Source: Lycium barbarum (taxonomy: Eukaryota > Streptophyta > Magnoliopsida > Solanales > Solanaceae). From it: 64,000 nt of DNA. Both the position numbers and the translations under genes were made by a program. Shown here one piece after another: positions 1 to 9,171 of this stretch. Position 1 is the first letter of the stretch. Each line of letters starts with the position of its first letter. Location: positions 13,218,336-13,282,335 of the forward strand of contig NC_083340.1 of the NCBI RefSeq assembly GCF_019175385.1, given 5' to 3'. The notes beneath the pieces are model-generated. The model searched no databases. It was given only the letters and a program-made list of their open reading frames with translations, and was not told the DNA's origin.

Positions 1-335
1 ACTCATTCTTTCCAATATTAAGAGGTGTAGTTTCAAAATTAGAATAATAACACGGTTATGCTAAATAAATAAAATAAAAAATACGAGCAATTACATGGAT
101 CACAAGAAGTAAAGATTGGGAATGAGAAGAAAGGAAATGAAAAATAAATAATATAAAAATAAAAATACATTTTAAAAAATAAGAATAAGTAAAAAGTAAA
201 AAATAAAAAAATAAAAAAGAAATTGAAATACTAGAAATAAAAAATAAATTAAAAATCAAAAGAAATTAAAATAATAGAAATTAAAAAAATTAAATAAACA
301 AAAAAGAAACAAACTAAAAAGTAGCATGTAATTAC
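1..335. other. A/T-rich low-complexity spacer
   Basis: Almost entirely A-rich runs of the form AAATAAAAA. Short open frames here are products of base composition. No gene, splice pattern or promoter is seen. Confidence 0.7.
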
Positions 336-397
336 AGGGTGTAATTACACCCAATTCTCAACCCCCACCCCTGAGAATTGGAGTGTAACTACACCCT
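336..397. repeat. Imperfect 25-bp inverted repeat (MITE-like fragment)
   Basis: Arm 336-360 (starts AGGGTGTAATTACACCC) is nearly complementary to 372-397, with one mismatch and one extra base, around an 11-nt C-rich loop. The motif GTGTAATTACACCCAATT recurs near 455-475, followed by CAAACAGGCCCTT near 503-515, a sequence typical of hAT-type MITE ends in plants. The outer limits of the element were not found. Confidence 0.5.
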
Positions 398-652
398 CTC
401 AATTACACCAAATTCTCACCTAACTGTGTAATTACTTAGTCAAACAAACAGGTCAAACTGTGTAATTACACCCAATTACAATTACCTGGGTGGCTTCTCA
501 AACAGGCCCTTAATGTGAAGCAAAGGGACACTCGGGTAATTAGATTTAGTTGCTTAGGCAGTTACGTAATTAGAATATATGGGGGCATATCCGGATAAAT
601 ATTTTGCTCTTCATGGGTAGTTTATGTATTTCCCCAATAATTGGGCAACTTA
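398..652. other. Spacer with further GTGTAATTAC repeats
   Basis: Contains additional copies of the preceding hairpin motif and then unassigned A/T-rich sequence. No gene seen. Confidence 0.5.
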
Positions 653-964
653 CATAAATAATTACATTTTGTGATTTGTTTTAGGCATAGCTACACTTTT
701 GCTAGTTACATTTCGTAGTTATAGTAACATGTATTCGAATTCGGCCGTATTTCGTTGTATTCAATTCGGATGTATTCAATTAAGTTATATCATTCCTAAT
801 TAATTTTACACTATATTCAACTTATTGTATTTTAAAATCAGTTGTATTCAAACAACATAAGTGCAAGAAAATATATGATTGTTCGGCTGTATTCATTCGT
901 ATACAAAAAAATCTCTTTGGAAATAAAAATACATAAATAAACACTCTATTTACACTAAAAAAAA

Positions 965-1220
965 TTACGAATACACTCAAATATGACATACAAGAAATAA
1001 AATCACTTTATCACTAAAAGAATAACGAATACACTCAAAACTGAGATACAAGAAATAAATTACGCTCAGATCTGAAATACAAGAAATAAAATAAAAATAC
1101 GCTCAGATTTGAGATACAAGAAACAAAATACACTCAGATCTGAGATACAAGAAACAAAATACACTCAGATCTGAGATACAACAAATAAAATACACTTAGA
1201 TATGAGAAAATGCAAAATTC
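965..1220 (+). repeat. Tandem array, about 31 bp x 6-7
   Basis: Successive units of the form ACNCTCAGATCTGAGATACAAGAAAYAAAAT, with increasing divergence outward. The unit core CTCAGATCTGAG is a 12-bp perfect palindrome. A further unit core (ACGCTCAGATCTGTG) appears at about 1300-1315, inside the adjacent gene-like block, so the array and block may have moved together. Confidence 0.75.
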
Positions 1221-1440
1221 GGTGGTTTGCCATGGATTCCGCCCATAGAAGACGACGAGGGTGGAGGAGAAATGAGAGGAAAGAGAAATCTTCTTCGAAA
1301 TACGCTCAGATCTGTGACTGTGCCAGCAGTGCATCAAGATGAAGATCTGGGCGGTAGCGCCGGCGGCAACAGCGGTGTTGCTTTCTTCCTCTGGCGGATC
1401 GAGAATACCACGACTTCTTCACGGCTATGACTGTCGCCTT
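1208..1440. other. GC-richer gene-like block, origin unknown
   Basis: This stretch is clearly less A/T-rich than its surroundings and contains clusters such as GGCGGTAGCGCCGGCGGC. It has a 67-codon open frame on plus (1227-1430) and another on minus (1134-1337), neither of which I recognise. It could be a captured exon or 5' leader inside a transposon. No function is proposed. Confidence 0.3.
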
Positions 1441-1492
1441 AGTTGTGGCGGTGCAACGAAGAGAGAAGGGGAGAGAGGGGTGAGAGACGGCT

Positions 1493-1527
1493 GAGAGAGA
1501 GAGGGAGAGAGAGAGAGAGAGAGAGGG
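1493..1527. repeat. (GA)n microsatellite
   Basis: Purine run of GA dinucleotides with a few GG interruptions, inside a longer GA-rich tract from about 1460 to 1580. Confidence 0.85.
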
Positions 1528-1775
1528 GCGAGTGACGGCAGAGAGATAGAGGGGATGGAGGAGAGAGAAAATGGAGGTGAGAACTCATCTGTATGTGATA
1601 AGGTTTACAAAAAATAGAGGTGAGAGATGGGTTTATTTTCTTTTTATTGTATTTTACTTTAATAGTCAATAAGTGTTATTAACATACAATTTTTAGCTAT
1701 GAGAAGTAATTAATTCAAACTATAGTTACTAAAAATAATTATTACTAATACTTAGCTAAGCCATGTAGATTTCCC

Positions 1776-2219
1776 TTTAATGTATAGTAGGGGTGTTGAA
1801 TAAGCGGGTTGTGGTGAAAATGAATAGAAGATATGTCCAAAAGTCACTTGGGCCGAAATGAATAGGTTAAAATGGCCTAAAAAGTGAATCATAATCCAAT
1901 CACTTAAATCTTACTAAGTTTTAATTTATTTGTTTGTTCTTTTTACATAATCTTTTAAATATGTAAAGAGCTCCACATTGGCTCTTTAATGGATGATTGG
2001 TCTCTTTAATATGGTTTGGACAATCTTCACTTCTTGAATATGGGTCAATTTGAGCTATCTATTATTCAAATTTAGGCTATATATCAAATCAATTTTTAGA
2101 TGAGCTAAAACGAATTGGTTAAATTAGGCTGAGCTTATAAATGAGTGAATCAATATAATGACCCACCAAAGTTTAAACGGGCCGACCAAGTTATATTTTC
2201 ATGAGCTATTTTAGCACTC

Positions 2220-2222
<3 letters not shown>
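1776..2222. other. Unassigned spacer
   Basis: A/T-rich with GGGCCG motifs near 1850 and 2180 that suggest a degraded MITE. No gene seen. Confidence 0.4.

Positions 2223-2295
<73 letters not shown>
2223..2295. repeat. (AT)n microsatellite, about 36 repeats
   Basis: Uninterrupted alternating AT. The open frame of repeated Ile-Tyr across it is a consequence of the repeat. Confidence 0.97.
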
Positions 2296-2301
<6 letters not shown>

Positions 2302-2802
2302 CCTTCAGGGTCGGTAGTTTATTAGACACCAAGCTGATTCAGGCACAGGAAGATGCCACCAAATCATGTGCTTCTGTTCAATACTATCGACAAGTATAAG
2401 AGAAATAAATTAATTTATAAATAGTGCAATTTTCAGATAGAATTGATTACATTAAAACTCAATTATATCCCATCCCCGTCGATGCTAACAATGTTAAAGA
2501 TCCTCAAGAAGAAAGTCCCTGCTGCCAAGGCTGTGAAGAAGACCCTACATTATAATTATAACTATATATAAGAGAGAATCCATGTGTTTCGTAATACTCA
2601 CAATCTCAAATATTTTATTTTTGTCCCTATTTTAGCCTTTATTTACATAGTTACCTCTATGTATATTGGTAAATTTTAGAAATGTTTTTGGCAATTATAC
2701 CACATAAAGCAACAAAGGTGGAGCAACACTTGGCAACTATCAAGAATTTTTTCCAAAAGTTAAAGGGTCTCACATACTACTTTACTCTAGAGCACATATT
2801 TT
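2296..2802. other. Unassigned spacer
   Basis: Around 2490-2550 there is a short Lys/Ala-rich coding-like run (CTCAAGAAGAAAGTCCC and following) with no open context. Otherwise A/T-rich. Confidence 0.4.
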
Positions 2803-3146
2803 TAGTCTGTTTGGCCAAACTTTTTTTCTCCAAAATCACTTATATTTTAAAAGTGAGGTGTTTACCCAAGCTTTTGGAAAAAAGTAAGTGCTTCTGAAGA
2901 GTAACAGAAACAATTTTTTCAGAAGCTAAAAAAAACATATCTTTTGCCCATAAGCACATTTTTTAAAAGCATTATTGAGAAAAATACACTTAGAAACACT
3001 TTTTAAAAGCTCGGTCAAACACTAATTACTGCTCAAAATTACCTTTTAAATTAATTGGCCAAACACTAACTGCTTTTTGCCAAAAATACTTTTTCGAAAA
3101 GCACTTTTCAAAATAAGCTAATTTTAGAAGGTCGGCCAAATAGGCT
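2803..3146. mobile_element. MITE with imperfect terminal inverted repeats
   Basis: The left end TAGTCTGTTTGGCCAA and the right end (minus strand TAGCCTATTTGGCCGA) are imperfect inverted repeats of about 16 bp. Internal motifs AAGCACTTTT, AGAAGCT and CCAAACACT recur in both orientations, as in Solanaceae hAT-type MITEs. A clean 8-bp target duplication is not visible, so ends may be off by a few bases. A more degraded relative seems to lie at about 4683-4935. Confidence 0.5.
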
Positions 3147-4260
3147 ATTTCTCTTTTTGCCCAATCTACATTTGCACAAAGGCTATTTTTAAAATTTTAT
3201 TTTTAAAAATTGCAGCAATGCTCTAAAGAAGGATTCGGGCCTTTTCATTTTATACTTGTCAAATTGGAAATAGAGCAAGGTATAGGATTATATATATAAA
3301 ATTATATATGTATTGTATATATGTACTGATACATTCTTATATATTTGCACCCACAGTTAAAAACCAAATTTATCTATATGACCTAAACTATTTTAAAAAA
3401 TAACTTAAAATAGGCTACAATTTATTATTCAACAAACATGTCATATTTTTGCTTAATTTTGGTCTAATCAATTTTTTTAAATGTTAATAATTTGATGAAG
3501 TTATCATGTTTTTTACCAGTATTTTCTAAGGTATCACTTTATACAACTTTCTTAATCTAAATTAAAGAGTATACTTGGGTTTGAAAATTTACTAAAGTGC
3601 AAATTTCATGCAAATTTATAGCTGCTTTAAACGAAGGAAAATAAAAAATTAGAATTGTCATTTTCTTATTTATATACTCCTTGTATATGGTTGAACTTAT
3701 ACTCATATTTAGATGAGTTAGTTTTTATATACTATCATGAAATCATATAAAATTGATAATATTTTATTAAGGATGATTTAGTGAAAAGACTTTTTAAGTT
3801 CTAGGTATGAGATTTTGGTTAGAACCAATTTTTTTTCCAACTAAAGCATTTAGTAGGTCGTACTTTACATTTAAACATGCCCTACATCATATGTTCCTCT
3901 CCATATGTTTTTCTCTATTAAACATCCAACATTTTACTTCTTTAGTAATATCATATGTGCTTATGAATACATAAAGTAAAATTATTGAATGACATTGTTT
4001 AATGTTAAAAATGAAGGTAGCGTTATCAGTCAAGATTAGATAATCTTTAAAATCTCCTGTTTTATTAACTAAAAATCAATCTTTTTAAGCATAAAGCATA
4101 TATGAATAACTAAATTGATTCTTGAGGTTCATTTTATGAATTTAGGTTATTTATTGAATTTCGTCTAAAACTAAGGTTAAAAAACACATTTGACCAACAT
4201 AAAGCCAACACATAAAATAACGAGTGAAAATTAATAAATATCAAAAGAAACCTATTTCTA
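3147..4260. other. A/T-rich spacer, nothing recognised
   Basis: No gene, repeat array or transposon end could be supported in this stretch. Confidence 0.5.
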
Positions 4261-4627
4261 TCTATAATAAAAATCGCATGCTCACAAATTCATAAATTAC
4301 AAAAATAATTTTTAATAAATGATCTTCGCCGAGTTGTAATTTGATATCATACTTTATCGTGTTAGTTTATAGAAATCACGCGCCCTTATGGTTTTTTCTA
4401 ATTTTCCCACCAAACTTATTTCCTCATAAATACTTTTTTTATATAAAAAAAAAGAATCTATGCAGTTATATGACAAACAAACTTTCAAAATATGATTAAC
4501 CTGCAATTACATTAAATTAATTATGTATTTAAAAAAGTGAGACAAATTAACTTATTTGATTATACTTATGCATTATTTTTATATTCTGAGTTTGGGCCCG
4601 GGTTTAGCACAGGCCTCCGACAACTAG
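4261..4627 (+). mobile_element. Small non-autonomous Helitron-like element
   Basis: The 5' end TCTATAATAAAAATCGC follows an A at 4260. The 3' end is CTAG (4624-4627) followed by T at 4628, as expected for insertion between A and T. A GC-rich imperfect hairpin (GGGCCCGGGTTTAGCACAGGCC) lies about 10 bp before the CTAG. No target duplication is expected. It carries no Rep/helicase coding. Confidence 0.5.
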
Positions 4628-5683
4628 TTTTCAAATATATATAATCAACTTAGAAACTTTTCTCAAGCCAAATACATGACACTTGTTTGGTCTTGCTTAA
4701 TTTAAATAGTGTTTTTTGTTAAAAGTGTTTTTTGTTAGAAGTGTTTTTTTGGAGATGTACTTTTGGAGAGTAGCAGTTCGTGTTAGCTAATTAATTTAAA
4801 AAACACTTTTACGGGGAGCAATATTTTGTATGTGGCTAAGGTTCCAAAAGTATTTCTAGAGAAAAACTACCCTTTTTTTTCGATGCAAAAAACATATTTT
4901 TTCCCCTAAAAGCTTGGCCGACCACCTCGATATTCTAAAATAAACACTTTTTAAAAAAATAAATAATTAAACTTTTTGACTTTCCAGAAATTTGTTCAAA
5001 TATGGTTGTGTTTGGTATGAAAGATTTCCAGGAAACTTTGTGTATATATAGTACATAGTAAGTGGGAGCTTCCTTTAAGAAACTAACTTGAAGATGGCAC
5101 ACGTTCTTCAATTCTCAAGCTCATTCTTATATTAAATCCCTTAGAACTGCTAATAGAAAAAGCACATGCATGTAAATGTTCTTTTATTGACCAGCAAACG
5201 GAATCTACTGTTTGTTTTACATTAATCTGTTGAGTAAGAAATTATTTCTCGATCCGTAAGATGGCGTAATAACTATAGAAACTTCCTAAGGAGTCGTTTT
5301 ACTTTCCTTAATTTGTTGCCTGATTCCCAAAAATTTTCCAAGAAAGCAACTAAATTACGAAAAATAACGGAGTAACTTAGAAATCAATACTTATAGAGTA
5401 TTAGAGTTTGTAGTGTGTACTAATTGTATCAGATTTTTTTTTTTCACGGTCAAGTTAAGACCACTTTCAACATCATGTCACTATCGATATATCAAGACTA
5501 ATATGGTAATTAACTGAACTACTCCCACCGTTCTTTTTTACTTATTCCCTTAGACTAAAAATAATTTTTTCTTTTTTACTTGTTAATTTTAGCAAATCAA
5601 GAGAAGTGTATAACTATACTTGCATAAAGAACTATTCCGTCGTTAAAGTTAGATTTTTAAAGCATAATTAATAAAGTTAATTT
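4628..5683. other. Spacer with degraded MITE fragment
   Basis: 4683-4935 has AAAAGTGTTTTTT and AAACACTTTT motifs in opposite orientation and TTGGCCGACCACC, resembling the MITE at 2803-3146. The remainder is unassigned. Confidence 0.35.
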
Positions 5684-5898
5684 TGTTATAAATATCCCAA
5701 GTAGTGAATATCCATTAAGTTATAAATATCCCAAAATATCCCAAAATATCTCAAAATATCCCATGTCCTGTTGCTCCTATAAATAGGATGCACAGATGCA
5801 ATGTTGAAAGAGCAGAAGTAATATAATCTGATATCTCTCTACATATTCTCTCTACATATTTCTTCTGTGTATTTACTTCATAGTTTTATTTTATAATA
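5684..5898 (+). repeat. 5' LTR of Copia element 1
   Basis: Begins TGTTATAAATATCCC, ends TTTTATAATA. It contains a TATA box TATAAATA at 5778-5785 and three tandem AAAATATCY motifs just upstream, so U3 is about 100 bp and the transcript should begin near 5810. Confidence 0.93.
5733..5761 (+). promoter_or_regulatory. Tandem AAAATATC motifs in LTR U3, one an exact evening element
   Basis: AAAATATCC (5733-5741), AAAATATCT (5743-5751) and AAAATATCC (5753-5761) occur at 10-bp spacing. AAAATATCT is the published Arabidopsis evening element bound by CCA1/LHY-type MYB factors. They lie 17-45 bp upstream of the TATA box. The same trio is in the 3' LTR. Clock or cold control is inference from motif identity only. 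Confidence 0.5.
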
Positions 5899-6480
5899 CG
5901 TTATGAGCACGAGCCTCAGCCATCTTGAGCAAATACTTTGAAAGCCTCGAAGGTGCAATTCTTGGAATTACACTGAGTACAAGTCGTTGCCTCCTGGAGA
6001 TAAAGTAAAGGACTTGCAGTACTTATTTAGTCTAAACAGTTCAGGTAACATGTTCCAAGTATTTTTCTATCTTTGTTTTGATGGTTGATTGTTGTTGACT
6101 TTAACAACTATGAAAATTTTAAACTGATTTTGGGAGAAGCTCACCATCAACGTAGTAAGAAACATTGCCTTTCTTTTTTTAAATATTACTATGGAATATA
6201 GCACTTCGGCCTCTTTTTGCCAAAATATCTTGAAACCAAAGTTGCTGAAGGCCTTATGCCAATATTCTACTGGAAGGTTAGTTCGCAAATATGAATTGAT
6301 TAAATGAGTTTATATCCGTGAACACCAGAAGTGGTAATATTTTTACGGGCTTATTGTGTTTATGATTGAAGATGTGTTAGAGAAAAATTCTCCACATTAT
6401 ATGTATGCCTCGATTTGCTCCTAAAGTAGCAATATCTTAAAAGAGGCTATAAGCTATCACGATTTGATATGCTTAAGGCG
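5899..6480 (+). other. Leader region of Copia element 1
   Basis: Starts CGTTATGAGCACGAGCC directly after the LTR, where a primer-binding site is expected. It is not the usual initiator-Met site TGGTATCAGAGC, and I cannot assign the primer tRNA. No gag ORF follows. Early CTGAAG-type hairpins begin around here. Confidence 0.5.
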
Positions 6481-8135
6481 CGTTCAGATAATTATGTTTT
6501 ATTCCTGAAGAATTAAAACTTTTGATAAATGCTATAAATATAGATCCATTCCCTGAAGTGAATGTGATAATATGTAGTAAAGCCTATAAATATAAACATG
6601 CATTTGATTGTGAAAATATCATGATCCATCTCCAGAAGAGGTAGAATAATTGAGAAGAAATATTCTGAATATTATATGCTTTTCTCCCGAAGTACTAAAC
6701 TCATAATTTTGCTCCACGAGTAGCAAACTTTGAACTCTACTCTAGAAGTAGTAAGCCTATGTATTTTACTCCTGAAGTAGTAAGTTTTTTAATTCTACTC
6801 CTGAAACAACTCTGAAATCTACTCCCGAAGTAGTAGAATTCAAAAATTTACTCCTGAATTAGTCAACCTTTAAACTTTACTCCCGAAGTGGTAAAACTTG
6901 AAACTTTACTCCCGAAGCAGTAAAACTCTGAAACTTTACTCCTGAAGCAGAAAGAATTACCAAAATATCTGAGAAATACTTTGAAGCAATATTTTCTTGT
7001 GTTTGAGCAAAATAACGAGCTATTGATGAGCGTCGTATTTCAAGTACATTTAAATAATCAGGTTTCATTCCCCGAAGTGAATGAACAAATACCACAACTT
7101 ATCTCCTGGAGGGATAAAATACAAGGAATGTAGATGTTATATTCTGGTGGTATGAAATTCAGACATTGCTACATGTACCTGTCGTACGTCGAAACATATT
7201 TCTAAGGCAAAAGGAAGAAGAGTAGAATGCTTTCTCCTATAACCACATTAATACATTATGGTTAGTTGTTATTGATTTCCTTGAAGGAAATAACAATTAA
7301 TGTATTTCTTTATGAATGATTTGATTATTATGTGTTTGAGCTTAGATACAAAATTCTCAGTTAATGATGAATCTCCCTGAAGGAGATGTTTGAAATATTG
7401 AAGTTTAGAATTCAATGTTTATTTCGTGACACCAGTAGTGTCGAAATTTGCTTTAATGGTGCCAGAAGTATTTAAGAAATATTTGGTAATAGAAATTAAT
7501 GATCAAAGGCTCCAGAAGAGCTAATTATTTATTTACAAGTATCATGACACTAGCAGTGTCCAAATAATATATGATTATGGTGAACAAATTGATGTCTCTC
7601 GAAGAGCTTATATATGATAGTACCATTCATCTCAGATCATAATTATTTCGATCGGAAAATAAATTATAGTAAACCTGAAGTTTACTAGCGAGAAAAATGG
7701 TCATCATATTGAGACTACAGATGATTGGAAGATTGAATATCTCCAACTTATTACGGGTAGGGTCACGTGTGTAAAGCGTTACCCGAGCATGATGAGATCG
7801 CATGTCACAATAAACCAGAAGTTTTGACATAAAATTTCATGCAATAGTAAACCAGAAGTTTATTAAAAGAAATAGCACTCGTCATAGTAAACTTGAAGTT
7901 TACGGGTACATATAATTTTATCAGTTGACAAGACCATTTTGATCGTCCTGATTTAAATCTGATGTGCTAATTGAGTATTAAAAAAACATATTGAAGAACT
8001 AGAAGATTCTTCAAGAATTTGTTTGTGTTGCTTGTTCTCATGATAAGTTGATTACACCAGCTAATGTTGGGACTGAATCCCCAAAATTCTGAAAAATATA
8101 AAAGGTGAATGTGGGCCCCTTCACCTGCAATGTGA

Positions 8136-8165
8136 TGTCTTAAATAGATACATCTATTTAAGACA
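8136..8165. repeat. 30-bp palindrome, 14-bp stem with 2-nt loop
   Basis: TGTCTTAAATAGAT, then AC, then ATCTATTTAAGACA. All 14 pairs match. It sits within decayed integrase sequence. Confidence 0.9.
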
Positions 8166-8841
8166 GTCATATGTATGTTTATTGTCAACTGGCAGTTTGA
8201 CATTTATAAAGTTGCTTGCTCAAAATAATTGAGTTGGAAGCACAATTTTCAGAATATGTAATCAAGACAATCATCTTGATAATGCTGATTTATATCTAAG
8301 TTGGTTTGGCATTGGATGCCTCCATAATACAGCTAAACCATTGCTTATGAGAACAGAGTTTCAGATGTTGGTCTGAGATATGATATATTGCATACAACAA
8401 CACTTGTATGCTTCAGATCAATGAATTTTGATAAATTCTCCCCTCATATTTGGTTCAGGGTCAGGAACTAGATATTTCCATCTTTTAGCATTTGATGTGT
8501 GGTACATGATTAATGGATATACCATGATGCACACAGATGGATTTTCCCAAAGAAAATGGGGACATATGTCACTAAAATAAGGGGGAGAGAATAAGCAGCT
8601 AAGAAATATGTTGTGAATTATCATCAGTATGATCCTCAGATAATTCAAGTCAAATGCTGGAAGCATTTGCTGACCCAACTATTTCATATTTCATCTGCAA
8701 AATGCTCTTAATGTCCCTGAAGGACAAAGTCTACAGCGTGCATGGAGCATGGCAGACCAATCGGTTCCAAATATAATAATCCTTGAAAAAGGGAGGAGCA
8801 AATGATCATAATAAGGAGGCAATGTGCTCTTGAAGAGCTAA

Positions 8842-8920
8842 GACATAACACTTCATAAACCTTATAGGAGGTTCAGGTACCTGAAAATAATGAAGTGATG
8901 AGATCTCAGTAAGTTATGTC
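8842..8920. repeat. Nested three-part inverted repeat (cruciform-like)
   Basis: Outer arms GACATAAC (8842-8849) and GTTATGTC (8913-8920); middle arms CACTTCAT (8849-8856) and ATGAAGTG (8890-8897); central 14-bp palindrome TTCAGGTACCTGAA (8872-8885). The three are nested in correct order, so the RNA could fold as a multi-stem structure. Confidence 0.8.
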
Positions 8921-9171
8921 GAATTGCGAACCGATACAACATGATATCTTGTCGACAATATACAATATATCGCGCAATATTGTATAAGGTTGTGAGGATT
9001 TGATTTCTACGTCTCTTAAAGCATGTTGACGTAGAATAATTACCAAGTAAAATGATCCATCTTGGTAAACGTAATGTTTATTAGGCCAGCAGTCCAAACA
9101 ACAGAAGATGTCACATTCTTTATACTGATGGATGCTGTCACGGCCTATGTGGCTTACTTGATGAAATTTAT

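Larger units (their letters stand above)
653..1775. mobile_element. Possible Mutator-like non-autonomous element
   Basis: The left end GGGCAACTTACATA resembles the left end of the 34090-35032 element (GGGAAACTTACATA), and the right end, read on the minus strand, is GGGAAATCTACATGG. Both elements are full of GTATT/AATAC motifs. No 9-bp target duplication was found here, so limits are tentative. It encloses the 31-bp tandem array, a GC-richer gene-like block and a GA microsatellite. Confidence 0.3.
6481..9171 (+). repeat. Hairpin-rich degenerate gag/integrase/RT interior
   Basis: Dozens of short inverted repeats with unrelated stems surround a common sense-strand loop of the type C(T/C/A)GAA. 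Examples: 6905-6924 (TTTACT/AGTAAA), 7371-7387 (ATCTCC/GGAGAT), 7667-7687 (TAGTAAAC/GTTTACTA), 7887-7903 (GTAAAC/GTTTAC), 8651-8669 (CAAATGC/GCATTTG). From 6730 to 6960 they form a tandem array of about 35-40 bp units. Other palindromes have different loops (8136-8165, 8390-8411, 8960-8985, 9005-9036). Decayed integrase is recognisable from about 7960 and the region before RT near 8600-9170, with stops in all frames. Confidence 0.8.

Noticed and set aside
2150..2332. 60-residue open frame of repeated Ile-Tyr
   Set aside because: Produced entirely by the (AT)n microsatellite.
2490..2550. Histone- or ribosomal-protein-like Lys/Ala-rich fragment
   Set aside because: Too short, no open frame or splice sites, composition alone is not evidence.
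5899..5915. Standard initiator-Met primer-binding site for Copia element 1
   Set aside because: The sequence after the LTR is CGTTATGAGCACGAG, not TGGTATCAGAGC; left unassigned.
6481..7100. CRISPR-like or satellite array
   Set aside because: Repeats are irregular, spacing varies, and the conserved part is a hairpin loop with changing stems, in a plant retrotransposon.
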